Below, piece after piece: positions 25,413-34,813 of a stretch of 41,507 nt of DNA. Positions within the stretch are counted from its first letter, which is position 1. Every line of letters starts with the position of its first letter. Origin of the DNA: Bacteroidota bacterium (lineage in GTDB: Bacteria > Bacteroidota > Bacteroidia > Bacteroidales > F082). The DNA is taken from NCBI GenBank assembly GCA_003232915.1, contig QIKE01000034.1, positions 1-41,507 of the forward strand, read 5' to 3'. A program made the position numbers and the translations under genes. The notes under the pieces were generated by a model. That model was given only the letters and a program-made list of their open reading frames with translations, did not search any database and had not been told where the DNA came from.

Positions 25413-26648
25413 TCACACCTTAAGCTCCAACAGTGTGATCTCGGGAAGAATGCCAATACGTCCTGGATAGCCGATGGAGCCCAGTCCACGGTTCACATAT
25501 ATCTGTCTTCCGGAGGCTTTGTCGGTGTACAAACCGGCCCACTCCTTGTATAGGTATTGTGCCGGACTCCATTTAAAGTCTTTCGACTCAATACCAAACT
25601 GAAAACCGTGTGTATGGCCGGACAGGGTAAGGTCCATATCGAAATTTTCGGGAATAACCACATAATCCCAGTGGGAAGGGTCGTGCGTCATAAGTAGCTT
25701 AAACAACTTTGGTTCCAACCCAAGTGTTGCTTTTTTCAGATCTCCTCTTCTCGGAAAACGGAGGTTAGCACCCCAATTTTCCGAACCCACCAATACAATT
25801 TGCTGATTACCACGAATCAGCTTAACATGACGATTGTTTAGCAACTTCCAGCCATGACGTTTATAAAACGCATACAATTGATTCATGTTCTGCTGTTTGG
25901 CTGCCTTGCTAGGCCAGCTTACGTAGTTACCGTAATCGTGGTTGCCGAGTGTAGCATAAACCCCCATGGGAGCTTTTATCTGAGCAAGCGTATTTTCAAA
26001 ACGGAAAGCTTCTTTGGTGGTGAAATTCACCAGGTCGCCTGTAAATAATATCAGATCGGGATTGAGTCCGGCAATTTTTTTTATTGCTTCCTCCAGAGGT
26101 TTGGTTGACGTCCATGTTCCCAAATGCAGATCGGAGATTTGCACAATACGTAATCCGTCGAAATTTTTCGGAAGCCGGTCGAAATGAAGCTTTTCCTGAA
26201 TAATGTTAAACTCGTAAACCCATTTGAACATCCCTGTTAGCATTGTTCCCAACATCAGTCCTCCGGTAAGATAGCCCATATACTGCAAAAACTTGCTCCG
26301 GCTGATTCCGTCTTCCTGCTTTATAATTTCTTTTCGCCGGTTTTTGTTAAAAAACACTGGAACCTTTTTCACCACGCGCCACAAATCGGCAATCAGCAAA
26401 AAAAGTAACGGAAACATCTTGGCTGTGTAAAACACCAGGGTAAATCCTATCCAGTAAGTTCGGAAAACATCATTCCAGTTTTGTATGGGGCTGAAAATGC
26501 TACCGATAATCAGAACGACAACCATCATAAAGGGCAACCAAAAAAGGGAAGTAATCAGGTATTTGTGCCAGAATTTGTAGCTAAAAATAGTTTTTCGCAA
26601 AGCAGACCACAGATAAAGATCGGCGAAGAAGAGGATGACCATCAGCAA
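25413..26648 (-). CDS. Membrane-anchored metallophosphoesterase (YaeI-like)
   Basis: A 411-residue calcineurin-like phosphoesterase with four or so N-terminal membrane helices (about 1-20, 28-55, 64-90 and 125-145) and a C-terminal catalytic domain facing out of the cytoplasm. All metal motifs are present: SDLHLG, TGDLVNF, GNHDYG and the GHTHG ligand. Related enzymes act on UDP-diacylglucosamine or other phosphoesters; the substrate is unknown. The frame opens upstream through hydrophobic codons (APLAGLLFIIAGYFIF) without an ATG; start codons available are TTG at 26646-26648 or ATG at 26640-26642. It follows the aconitase-family gene on the same strand by 125 bases and may be co-transcribed. 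Confidence 0.85.
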   Translation of the reverse strand: MLMVILFFADLYLWSALRKTIFSYKFWHKYLITSLFWLPFMMVVVLIIGSIFSPIQNWNDVFRTYWIGFTLVFYTAKMFPLLFLLIADLWRVVKKVPVFFNKNRRKEIIKQEDGISRSKFLQYMGYLTGGLMLGTMLTGMFKWVYEFNIIQEKLHFDRLPKNFDGLRIVQISDLHLGTWTSTKPLEEAIKKIAGLNPDLILFTGDLVNFTTKEAFRFENTLAQIKAPMGVYATLGNHDYGNYVSWPSKAAKQQNMNQLYAFYKRHGWKLLNNRHVKLIRGNQQIVLVGSENWGANLRFPRRGDLKKATLGLEPKLFKLLMTHDPSHWDYVVIPENFDMDLTLSGHTHGFQFGIESKDFKWSPAQYLYKEWAGLYTDKASGRQIYVNRGLGSIGYPGRIGILPEITLLELKV

Positions 26649-26773
26649 GTATAGATTTTTGTAAAGTGGAAGTTGATGAGCAAAGATGAAATAACCCGCA
26701 ATAATGAACAGCAGGCCGGCAAGTGGCGCTATTTTAGATTTTAAGTGTTTGATAGTTAATGTTTTTAGTTGTT

Positions 26774-28558
26774 TTAATATTGTTCGCGAATATAGTTAAC
26801 CAACCCATGAGCTTCAAAGATGCCTGTGAGCTTTTCAGGAAGCGGTACAAAAGTAAAACTTTGATCGTTAATCTTTACTACGCCGGTCTTAAAATCAATG
26901 TTAATAGTATCGCCAGGCCGGTAAGCATCTACGGCTTCGGGGAGCAAAATAATCGGCAGACCCTGGTTCACCGATGAGCGGTAAAAAATTCTATTCACTG
27001 ATTTACAAATCACCGCCTGCACACCGGCATAAGCCAGTCCCACGGCAGGATGCTCGCGTGAACTGCCACAACCGAAATTAGCGCCGGCAACGATAATGTC
27101 GCCTTTTTGCACTCGTGCGGTAAAATTCACGTCGAAGCCTTTAAAAAGATGCGGTATAATTTTCGCCGGCTCCGAACTCAACACGCTGTATGTAAGATTT
27201 CCGGCAAACATCTGGTCAGTATTCAAATTATTCGCATCCTTGTAATTCCAAACGCTGCTCACACGCCGATCGTCGTCTTTGGGAATAGTTAGCGTGTTGG
27301 TTTGAGGAATAGAATAAGGGAATCTATCCTCAGTTTCAATTCCTCTCGGATCGGTAATTTCCCCCGCAAGCGCCGAATAAGACACCGTTGCAGGCGAAGC
27401 AAGATAGATGGAGGCTTCTTTGTTGCCCATACGGCCTTTGAAATTCCGGTTAGCAGTAGAGATAACATTGTGTCCATCAGCAGGAATCCCTTGTCCTGTA
27501 CCGAGACACGGACCACAGGAAGCAGACAAAACGTTGGCGCCGGCATTTAGAAAAATTTCAATCAGCCCCTCTTTCATAGCCTGCATATAAATCTTTTGTG
27601 AAGCAGGTACAATCACCATTTGAAAATCTTCAGGAAGTTTTTTCCCTTTCATAATTTTTGCAGCAATCTGCAAATCTTCGAGCCGTCCGTTAGTACAGGT
27701 ACCAATCATGGCTTCCTGCAATTTGGTTCCACACACTTCGGCCACAGCTTTCACATTGTCCACCTGATGCGGAGTAGCCACCACCGGAAAAATCTCCGAA
27801 AGGTCAATATCAATTTCTTTAGCATAAACGGCATCCGCATCAGCCCAAACCCCTTCGCCGGCATAGGTGTCGTCCAAATATTCCTTCAACATCCCGTCCA
27901 TAGGAAAAACCGCATTTTTGGCACCCATTTCCGAAGCGAGGTTCGCCAGCGTCATGCGTTGCGACATGGTCAACTTTTTCACCCCGTCGCCATGATATTC
28001 AATGGACATATAGTCAGCGCCCCGCGCTCCAATCATACCGATAATCCACAGCGAAATATCTTTGGCATACACACCGGGCTGCAACTTTCCGTGCAGGGTA
28101 ATCTTCAGCGATTCAGGAACACGAAACCAAGTCTCGCCCTGTCGCCACAATCCGGCAGTTTCTGTCCGGTCGATGCCGGCGGCAAAAGCGTTGAAAGCTC
28201 CGGCAGTACAGGTGTGGCTGTCGCTACCCACAATCAGCATTCCGGGTTTGGCATAACCGGCCATAATCTGATGACAAATTCCTTTTCCGGCATCATAAAA
28301 TTTGGTCATTCCCTGTTCATGCACAATATCGCGGATTTTCCGGTACTGGTTAGCCAGCTTTGCGGTAGTAGGCGGTGCATTATGGTCCAAAACAATGAGC
28401 AGTTGTTCGGGATATTTAACCTTCTCCCCATTCATTTTCCTGAAAGTGTTAAAAATGGAGGCTGTGTTGTCGTGCGACAAGATAATATCCGGTCTTTTGA
28501 AAACAATACTTCCCTTTTCGAAACCCAATATCTTTTCTGCAAATGTCTTTCCAGCCAT
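26774..28558 (-). CDS. Fused LeuC-LeuD type aconitase-family hydratase
   Basis: A roughly 594-residue iron-sulfur dehydratase with large and small domains in one chain. The large domain has RPDIILSHDNTAS, VGSDSHTCTAGAFN and the 4Fe-4S ligands in IGTCTNGR and SASCGPCLGTG. The swivelling LeuD-like domain (about 440-594) has GANFGCGSSREHP. Single-chain enzymes of this size are annotated as aconitase or homoaconitase/isopropylmalate isomerase; which substrate applies cannot be read here, and no leu genes are near. The open frame starts at 28732, but the ATG at 28556-28558 begins the conserved domain and a TATCTTTG promoter lies between. The base use appears somewhat more G+C-rich than neighbours. 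Confidence 0.88.
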   Translation of the reverse strand: MAGKTFAEKILGFEKGSIVFKRPDIILSHDNTASIFNTFRKMNGEKVKYPEQLLIVLDHNAPPTTAKLANQYRKIRDIVHEQGMTKFYDAGKGICHQIMAGYAKPGMLIVGSDSHTCTAGAFNAFAAGIDRTETAGLWRQGETWFRVPESLKITLHGKLQPGVYAKDISLWIIGMIGARGADYMSIEYHGDGVKKLTMSQRMTLANLASEMGAKNAVFPMDGMLKEYLDDTYAGEGVWADADAVYAKEIDIDLSEIFPVVATPHQVDNVKAVAEVCGTKLQEAMIGTCTNGRLEDLQIAAKIMKGKKLPEDFQMVIVPASQKIYMQAMKEGLIEIFLNAGANVLSASCGPCLGTGQGIPADGHNVISTANRNFKGRMGNKEASIYLASPATVSYSALAGEITDPRGIETEDRFPYSIPQTNTLTIPKDDDRRVSSVWNYKDANNLNTDQMFAGNLTYSVLSSEPAKIIPHLFKGFDVNFTARVQKGDIIVAGANFGCGSSREHPAVGLAYAGVQAVICKSVNRIFYRSSVNQGLPIILLPEAVDAYRPGDTINIDFKTGVVKINDQSFTFVPLPEKLTGIFEAHGLVNYIREQY

Positions 28559-28632
28559 AGCTTGTGGTTTTGCGTACTTCTTTGTAACGTGATAATTTAA
28601 GCAGTAGTTAACCAACCTTTTAATTTTGGCTG

Positions 28633-28640
28633 CAAAGATA
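28633..28640 (-). promoter_or_regulatory. -7 box of the aconitase-family gene
   Basis: TATCTTTG followed by C on the minus strand, a perfect TAnnTTTG. It sits 75 bases before the preferred ATG and inside the longer open frame, so it excludes the distal start. No clear -33 element. Confidence 0.55.
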
Positions 28641-28941
28641 CACGCTTTTGCACCATGAGATTTTATCCTGTGAAATAAATTGGGAAGAAAAAAAACCTTA
28701 ACTACCCTTCTTTTCCCAATATAATCACTCACGAATGTTTCTCGCGCTACCTACTTAGCCGGTTAAATCTGAGGAAACCCGGAGGGCTTGCGTGCTGAGT
28801 GACGTGAGCGTCTTGGGAATTGGAAAACAATCAAAAAGCTTAGTATGACAATAGATTCTCAAGCCGTGCCAATCCTGCATACCAGCCTAAATAACCCGGA
28901 ATTAAATTGTTCTCTGTTAGCAGTTAATTTACAACAATTTT
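28641..28941. other. Intergenic stretch without a gene
   Basis: About 300 bases. It holds an imperfect hairpin (ATTGGGAA near 28678 with TTCCCAAT near 28721) just upstream of the aconitase promoter, and a short G+C-rich patch at about 28750-28815 (GCCGGTTAAATCTGAGG and GAGTGACGTGAGCGTC). No coding or RNA gene recognised. Confidence 0.4.
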
Positions 28942-29157
28942 TCATTTTTCACTTTCCGATCCCTGCGGGTTGTTGTGCGGGCTGTTGTTGTAATGGCCTT
29001 TATCGTACAAGTTGCTAAACCATTCACATGCATTGCCACTCATATCGTACATGCCCAGTTCGTTGGGTTGCTTTGTGCTAACAAGATAGGTCGTCGTAAA
29101 CCTTCTGTTTCCACCATTCCATGCCACCTCATTAATGTTGTTGCTGCCTGAATATTT
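28942..29157 (-). pseudogene. Fragment of a formylglycine-generating-enzyme (SUMF1)-like gene
   Basis: The reading frame gives KYSGSNNINEVAWNGGN, then QPNELGMYDMSGNACEWF, which is the core of the FGE-sulfatase/SUMF1 domain found in many secreted Bacteroidota proteins. Only about 70 codons remain; everything N-terminal is missing and the frame begins without a start codon next to the 46-bp repeat at 29172-29217. It ends shortly after the core at SESEK-stop, without the usual GGFR/FR motifs. Not functional. Confidence 0.75.
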
Positions 29158-29171
29158 ATTACATCTATTTT

Positions 29172-29217
29172 ATAGTATTATGTTGATATTTAGTATTATA
29201 AACCGGATGAATAGTTG
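29172..29217 (+). repeat. Dispersed 46-bp repeat, copy B
   Basis: Partner of 136-181. It directly abuts the broken edge of the FGE-like fragment. Confidence 0.55.
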
Positions 29218-29247
29218 GGCTATTTATTATAAGCCGATTAACAAATA

Positions 29248-30141
29248 TTATTTTTCTCTCCTGCTATGAAGCAGGTATAATAGAGTATTGATCATTTCCA
29301 CACTTCTTTGATTTTGTTCACTATTCCGAGCAAATTTTAATTCGGTGAGTAGCCGTCGAACTATCGTAATAGTATCACAAGGTAAATAATAGGATGATTT
29401 ACTTTTGATGTTTAACTGTTTCAGATACAGATCAATTTCGCTTTTGGTGAAAACGGCTCCTTTGTTAAAAGGATTAATATAAAACATAATATCGCCTTTT
29501 GAATAAATATTTATAGGTTTGTTTACTTGATTCACAAGGTCGATGTAGGCAAGGATAAAATGTTTCGGTAGATTGATACCGAAAACGGGCAAATTCAATC
29601 TTTCAGTGATAATGAGATAAAGCATCGCCATAGACATATGATTTCCTTTTTGTTGTCGCATCACTTCATCAAGATAATACAACGAAACATCGGGTTTTTC
29701 ACTTTGCTCGTTATGGAAATTATATACTTGATAAAAGATATGATTGACAACCTTAATTTTTTCAAGAGCCGTAAGGTTATCGTTAATTTCGAGCCAAACA
29801 TCTTTAAACAGTTTTTCTACCGATGCCATCAAGTTATCGTAGTCGAATAGGTTGAAATTAAGGCGCGAAATAATTAAATATGCTTCGAGTAAATTATGAG
29901 TTTCACTTTGCATCCACGATTTTAAACGCATGTAAGCATTATTAAACAAAATATCTTCAATAAGTCTTTCAATTCGTTTGATTTCACCGGTATTATCCGA
30001 ATTCAACCAAGCATTTTCAAGAATTGGAATAGCCGTTTCTCCAAAATCAAATATCCGTTTACGCACTTTAATAAATATTTGCTCATCAGGCTCATCCATA
30101 AGTGTTATAAGTGCTTCCAACTCCGAAAGTTTATCGTCCAT
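29248..30141 (-). CDS. SirB1/transglutaminase-like family protein
   Basis: A 297-residue protein. The diagnostic part is QKGNHMSMAMLYLIITERLNLPVFGINLPKHFILAYID (GN-x-S and NLPxHF), matching the Transglut_core2/SirB1 domain, followed by an INPFNKGAVFTKSEIDLYL segment typical of the family. The N-terminal part (MDEPDEQIFIKVRKRIFDFGETAIPILENAW) looks like HEAT-type helices. The biochemical role is unknown. The frame starts at 30243 but the first 34 residues look non-conserved and basic/aromatic; the ATG at 30139-30141 (MDDKLSELEALITLMD) fits better. Divergent from the PpiD-like gene. Confidence 0.75.
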   Translation of the reverse strand: MDDKLSELEALITLMDEPDEQIFIKVRKRIFDFGETAIPILENAWLNSDNTGEIKRIERLIEDILFNNAYMRLKSWMQSETHNLLEAYLIISRLNFNLFDYDNLMASVEKLFKDVWLEINDNLTALEKIKVVNHIFYQVYNFHNEQSEKPDVSLYYLDEVMRQQKGNHMSMAMLYLIITERLNLPVFGINLPKHFILAYIDLVNQVNKPINIYSKGDIMFYINPFNKGAVFTKSEIDLYLKQLNIKSKSSYYLPCDTITIVRRLLTELKFARNSEQNQRSVEMINTLLYLLHSRREK

Positions 30142-30481
30142 CGCAAAATTTGTTTTTCTCGAAAAATCTATTTTTTTAAACGAAAAATTCTTTTTCAAAG
30201 GGTAAAAATAGTCGATGAAGTTGTATATAAAATTTCGAAACAATGAACTTAATCACAATTGATTGTTAACAAATCAAGGTCAGGTTTTGTTTTTCAATCA
30301 TATAATTCGTTTACTCCATAATGCAGCGTTTTTCTGTTTCATTTCAGTATGGAGACAATAATGTATTGGGGATGATTAGAAAAACAGGTTTGTGCATTTA
30401 AAGTAATAGCAAATTAAAGCATTAATTACACCTTAACTATAATCAAATTTAATATTTTTCTTTATATATCAAATCAATTTG

Positions 30482-30489
30482 TATTTTTG
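30482..30489 (+). promoter_or_regulatory. -7 box of the PpiD-like gene
   Basis: TATTTTTG followed by C, 33 bases before the ATG at 30523. A purine-rich GGGAGAAG (30512-30519) acts as a plausible ribosome-binding site, uncommon in this window. Confidence 0.6.
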
Positions 30490-30522
30490 CATTTCAAATT
30501 TTAAAATTAAACGGGAGAAGCG

Positions 30523-32637
30523 ATGGCAGTTATTGGAAGTATCAGAAAACACTCAACTTTTCTAGTAATAATTATTGGAGCCGCATTGGCAGCTTTTATA
30601 CTTGGAGACTTTGCCAAGAAGAGACAAAAAAGAGATATTAATGTGGGTAAGGTGAATGGTGAAGAAATAGCCATTATGGATTTCAACAACAAAGTGGATC
30701 AAAACATTGATGCCACTAAGCAACAGCAAAAGAAAAGCACCCTAACTTCTGATGAATCATTCAGAATTCGTAATGAAACCTGGGATCAGATGGTAAAGGA
30801 TATGTTGATGAACAAAGAGTATGACGAGTTAGGTATTGATGTTACCACCGACGAATTGTTCGACCTCATTCAGGGTCCCAATCCATATCCGCTAATAAAA
30901 AAATATTTTGTAAACCGGAAAACGGGAAAATACGACAGGAGACTTGTTATCAATTACTTGAAAAATCTTGATCGAGTTTCTCCCAAACAAAAGCAACAAT
31001 GGATTACATTTGAAGAATATATTAAAAACGATACCAAACAAAAGAAGTTCAACACTTTGATACAGATAGGATATTATGTACCAAAAATTTTGGCTAAAAT
31101 GGCTTATAATGAGGAAAACGACAAAGCTAATATCGAATTTGAAGCTACTCGTTATCCTGATGTTCCAGATAGTTTGGTAAAAGTTACCGATGCCGACTAT
31201 CAACATTATTTTGATGAGAATAAAAAACGTTACGAGCAAAAAGAGAGCAGAAGTATCGACTTTGTTTTGTTCAATGTAAAACCTTCAATAAGAGACACTA
31301 AGAAGGCTTTGAAAGAGGCTGTAGCTACAAAAACAGATTTTGAAAACACTCCTAATATAGGACAATTTGTTCGAGCGAACTCCGATGCACCATACGATAG
31401 TGCTTGGAAAGCCGAAGGACAATTACCGGTTCAAATTGATTCGTTGATGTTCCATTCGAAAATCGGTACGGTTTCCAAACCTTATCTCGAAAGCGACTCT
31501 TATTATATTGCCCGTTTGGTTGATATAGCTTACCGCCCCGATTCAATGAAAGCTAGCCATATACTAATTGCCTACAAAGGTGCTATGCGTGCTAACCCAG
31601 CAGTTAACCGGACTAAAGAAGAAGCCAACAAACTTGCTGACAGTCTGTATCGTATCGTCAAAAGGAATCCAAGAAAAATAACGAAACTTGCCGATAAATT
31701 TTCAGACGACGGCACGGCAAAAAAGAATCATGGCAATCTTGGTTGGTTTGCTGACGGGCATATGATTCCTACATTTAACAAGGCTGTTTTTGATACTAAA
31801 GTAGGGCATGTTACTATGGTAGAATCGCCTTTTGGTTTCCATATTATAAAAGTTACGGGTAAAAAACGTCCGGTAAGAAAAGTGAAAGTTGCCATTGTAA
31901 AACAGGAAATTATTCCCTCTAATGAAACTTATCAATCTACTTTCGCTAAAGCGAGCAAGCTAGCATCGGAAAACAAAACTGCTAAAGCTTTTTACGAAGC
32001 CATAAGAAAAGATCATTTGCACAAACGTACTATGCCCAAAATGGATAAGATGTCCAATTATATTGTCAGCTTGAAAAATCCGCGCCAAATAGTAAAATGG
32101 GCATTTAATGAAGATACAAAAGTTGGCGAAGTTTCCAAAGTGTTCGATCTCGAAGGACAATATGTAGTAGCTGTGTTAACAGAAAAATTCGAAAAAGGTT
32201 ATCCTTCGCTTGATGATTTAAAACCTCGAATTGTTAATAACGTGATGGACGAAGTTAAAGGTAGATACCTTGTTAAAAAAATGAAAACTTTCGATGGCGA
32301 TTTTGCTAAAATTGCAGCCACTATGAAAGTCCAAAAAGAAAAAATGACAACACTTTCGTTTAATACAAGAAATATGACCGGCTTCGGTCGTGAAAAAAAG
32401 GTTGTAGGATACGTCTTTGGGATGGATCAAGGGAAAATTTCAAGACCTTTGATAGGCAATGGTGGCGTTTTTGTAATTCATCTCGACAAGATGACTAAAG
32501 CCTCCGATTTAGGTAACTATTCGGCTACCATTAAGAAAATGGAAAGTGAATTCGAAAAACGTGTTACACAGAATTATCCTTACAAAGCTCTGAAAAATGC
32601 TTCTGACATTGTTGATAACAGAATTTCGTTTTATTAA
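30523..32637 (+). CDS. Membrane-anchored peptidyl-prolyl isomerase (PpiD/SurA-like)
   Basis: A 704-residue periplasmic folding factor held by one N-terminal membrane helix (residues about 11-29, TFLVIIIGAALAAFILGDF). A SurA_N-like chaperone region covers about 35-240. A parvulin (PPIC) domain at about 342-447 has KASHILIAYKG, FSDDGTAKKNHGNLGWF and SPFGFHIIKVTGKK. A second, weaker parvulin-like or C-terminal chaperone region follows. This is the Bacteroidota form of PpiD, which assists outer-membrane and secreted proteins. It has its own promoter and a strong terminator, so it is monocistronic. Confidence 0.92.
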   Translation: MAVIGSIRKHSTFLVIIIGAALAAFILGDFAKKRQKRDINVGKVNGEEIAIMDFNNKVDQNIDATKQQQKKSTLTSDESFRIRNETWDQMVKDMLMNKEYDELGIDVTTDELFDLIQGPNPYPLIKKYFVNRKTGKYDRRLVINYLKNLDRVSPKQKQQWITFEEYIKNDTKQKKFNTLIQIGYYVPKILAKMAYNEENDKANIEFEATRYPDVPDSLVKVTDADYQHYFDENKKRYEQKESRSIDFVLFNVKPSIRDTKKALKEAVATKTDFENTPNIGQFVRANSDAPYDSAWKAEGQLPVQIDSLMFHSKIGTVSKPYLESDSYYIARLVDIAYRPDSMKASHILIAYKGAMRANPAVNRTKEEANKLADSLYRIVKRNPRKITKLADKFSDDGTAKKNHGNLGWFADGHMIPTFNKAVFDTKVGHVTMVESPFGFHIIKVTGKKRPVRKVKVAIVKQEIIPSNETYQSTFAKASKLASENKTAKAFYEAIRKDHLHKRTMPKMDKMSNYIVSLKNPRQIVKWAFNEDTKVGEVSKVFDLEGQYVVAVLTEKFEKGYPSLDDLKPRIVNNVMDEVKGRYLVKKMKTFDGDFAKIAATMKVQKEKMTTLSFNTRNMTGFGREKKVVGYVFGMDQGKISRPLIGNGGVFVIHLDKMTKASDLGNYSATIKKMESEFEKRVTQNYPYKALKNASDIVDNRISFY

Positions 32638-32657
32638 AAAAAAAATATCTTAATGTT

Positions 32658-32695
32658 ATCGCACTGTTTTCGTCGAAAACAGTGCGATTTTTTTT
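32658..32695 (+). terminator. Strong terminator after the PpiD-like gene
   Basis: ATCGCACTGTTTTC (32658-32671) and GAAAACAGTGCGAT (32675-32688) form a perfect 14-base stem with a 3-base loop, followed by seven or more T. Confidence 0.9.
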
Positions 32696-32767
32696 GCTTT
32701 GCTATTTTTATATTGGGAAACAAGAAATGTATAAATTGAACAAAATAAAATTTAAAATTATTCCATT

Positions 32768-33655
32768 ATGTCATTTATTACCAAAGAAAAACTTTTTAGC
32801 CGGCGATGGTTTATAAATTATTTTCTGATAGTTGCCGGGTCTTTTATTCTTGCAGCTGGTTTTGTACTTTTCATTATACCCCATAAAATTGTACCGGGAG
32901 GTGTTTACGGTATCTCCATTATTTTACACTATATTTTTGGTACGCCTGTGGGTACAATGGCTTTGGCTTTCGATATTCCGCTTACAATTATCGGTATTTC
33001 GGTGCTTGGCCCCCGATTTGGAACAAAAACAGTGGTGGGCTTTGTTCTTACAGCCGCTTTCACCGATATGTTAACCTATTGGTATGGCACAGCACCTTTG
33101 ATAAAAGACGATGTTTTGCTGTCATCAATTTTTGGTGGTGTTTTTATCGGCATCGGTGTCGGCCTAATCTTTAAATCGAAAGCCACCTCGGGCGGCTCCG
33201 ACATCGTGGCAATGATAATCGCCAAATATACCCGCTTGCCTATGGGACAACTAATGATATTAGTCGATTCAACTATTGTACTATTCGGTTTAATCGTTTT
33301 TAAAGATTGGAAAATACCTTTTTATTCGTTGATTGTGATATTTATTACCGGCAAGGTTATCGACCTTATACTCGAAGGACTTAATTACGATAAAATTTTA
33401 TTTATTATCTCGGAAAAAACCGAGGAAATCAGAGATAAAATTATCAAAGATTTAAACCGTAGCGGTACATATATCAAAGGAAAAGGTATGTTTGAACTAA
33501 AAAACAAAACAATGATTTTTACCGTTGTCAACCGCCGTGAAGTAACAATTCTTCACGAATTTATCCGTAAGATTGATGAAAATGCTTTCGTTGTAGTTAT
33601 AAATGCTAATGAAATTCTCGGCGAAGGATTCAAATCGTTAAAAGAAAAGGTGTGA
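32768..33655 (+). CDS. YitT-family membrane protein (DUF161/DUF2179)
   Basis: A 295-residue protein with five or so membrane helices in the first 205 residues and a C-terminal cytoplasmic DUF2179 domain (ILFIISEKTEEIRDKIIKDLNRSGTYIKGKGMF... VTILHEFIRKIDENAFVVV). The glycine-rich motifs FIIPHKIVPGGVYGISIIL and FKSKATSGGSDIVAMIIAKY are characteristic of the YitT/YpjC group. The role is unknown; transport or regulation has been suggested for relatives. It stands alone on the plus strand, 73 bases after the strong terminator. Confidence 0.9.
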   Translation: MSFITKEKLFSRRWFINYFLIVAGSFILAAGFVLFIIPHKIVPGGVYGISIILHYIFGTPVGTMALAFDIPLTIIGISVLGPRFGTKTVVGFVLTAAFTDMLTYWYGTAPLIKDDVLLSSIFGGVFIGIGVGLIFKSKATSGGSDIVAMIIAKYTRLPMGQLMILVDSTIVLFGLIVFKDWKIPFYSLIVIFITGKVIDLILEGLNYDKILFIISEKTEEIRDKIIKDLNRSGTYIKGKGMFELKNKTMIFTVVNRREVTILHEFIRKIDENAFVVVINANEILGEGFKSLKEKV

Positions 33656-34240
33656 TAAACATTATAAACGGTGATACTAAAACCTAATAAAACCTGAAAC
33701 AAAGAAAATGCAGGAAAAAAACAGAGAATCATTGCACAGTTCATTGTGTTGTTCACAAGAAAACCACCGTTGTGGATTAAGGAAGGGTTTCAAAAAGGGT
33801 TTGCATCTATTCTGTATTCTACTTTACTTCAATTCGACAAAAAAAAACCCGTAATATTTGAAAATTAAAAATAGTAATCAGTAATAATTTTTTTGGCACG
33901 AAAACTCCTTTTTTTCAAGTATATAGAGTTTGCTCAGTAATAAGTCCGGTAAATTAGATACAATATTTTGTGCACGGGTGAAACAAAAACTACAAGCATA
34001 GCCGAGCTACGATGAGTATTTTTAACGAAATACGTGTGCAAAAGATACATAGAAAAATAGAAAACTATTTTTGAGCAAGCTCTTAGTCGGAAAGCGTCAA
34101 GTTCAAGACATGCAAAGGTTTGAAAATTAATAATTTATTAGAACAAATGATTCGTACTTATTACTTTGGAGAAATATTTTAATGGTATTTACGAAAATTA
34201 TAGGATTTTGGAAATTGAAAAACACATGTATCACAAAATA
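33656..34240. other. Intergenic stretch with a repeat and coding remnants
   Basis: 585 bases without a supported gene. A 48-codon frame (33707-33853, beginning MQEKNRESLHSSLCC) is open on the plus strand but has no support. From 34095 to 34152 lies the second copy of a 58-bp repeat seen at 24533-24590. Nothing else recognised. Confidence 0.5.
34095..34152 (+). repeat. Dispersed 58-bp repeat, copy 2
   Basis: About 48 of 58 bases match 24533-24590 in the same orientation (CGTCAAGTTCAAG core). Both copies keep an open frame VKFKxCxGLxxNxLLxQ on this strand, and also LNLTxxD-stop on the other strand. Confidence 0.6.
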
Positions 34241-34648
34241 TTATTGTGCTGATTCGTAATCCGAAAAAAGTGTATTAAGATTTTTAATTACCTCAGCAGT
34301 GTCGAATGGGATATCATCAATATATCCTTCATCTTCAAGATAAAAAGTTTTTTTTATAGCTTCATTGTAACGATATTCCGCAGCAATCTTTTGAGTATCG
34401 AAAGGTATATCGTTGATATAAGTTTCGTCAGGGAGAGTAAATGTCTTTGAAAACGCAAGCTTGTACATTGCCTCTACCGATATATTAAATGTGTTGAATG
34501 GAATGTCGTCAATATATGCATCGTCTTGTAAAGCAAAAACCGTGTCGGAAGGAAAGGCTTTACGGTTTTTGGCCAATGTCGGGAAACTGATGGCAAAAGC
34601 TAAAAGTATTACTGCTAATTTTGTTTTATAAAATTTTATTGTTTTCAT
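34241..34648 (-). CDS. Small secreted protein with three YIDDIPF repeats
   Basis: A 135-residue protein with a signal peptide (MKTIKFYKTKLAVILLAFAISFPTLA). The mature part is built from three repeats of about 33-34 residues, each containing an acidic-aromatic core: LQDDAYIDDIPFNT, LPDETYINDIPFDT and LEDEGYIDDIPFDT, followed by a helix-like stretch. It is acidic and has no cysteine. I recall similar DExYIDDIPFDT motifs in small exported Bacteroidota proteins but know no function. It is monocistronic, with about 165 bases to rsmI upstream of nothing else on its strand. Confidence 0.75.
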   Translation of the reverse strand: MKTIKFYKTKLAVILLAFAISFPTLAKNRKAFPSDTVFALQDDAYIDDIPFNTFNISVEAMYKLAFSKTFTLPDETYINDIPFDTQKIAAEYRYNEAIKKTFYLEDEGYIDDIPFDTAEVIKNLNTLFSDYESAQ

Positions 34649-34813
34649 TTTGTTTATAAATTTAATATTTAAAAAATAGAGATAGCTAATTCCGTGCCAT
34701 AAATTTTAATAGCCTTAATACAAAACAAATACAGAGATTAAAAGTTTAATTTTCAGAGGTTGTTATTGTAAGTATTACGAACAGAAACGTTCGGTATCGG
34801 ACAGCTGAAAGTT

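Noticed and set aside
27620-28600. A 326-codon open frame opposite the aconitase-family gene
   Set aside because: Length results from the G+C-richer codons of the true gene; the minus-strand protein has all family motifs.
33707-33853. 48-codon ORF with several cysteines (LCCSQENHRCG)
   Set aside because: No start signal, partner or recognisable motif; kept only as a note on the intergenic stretch.
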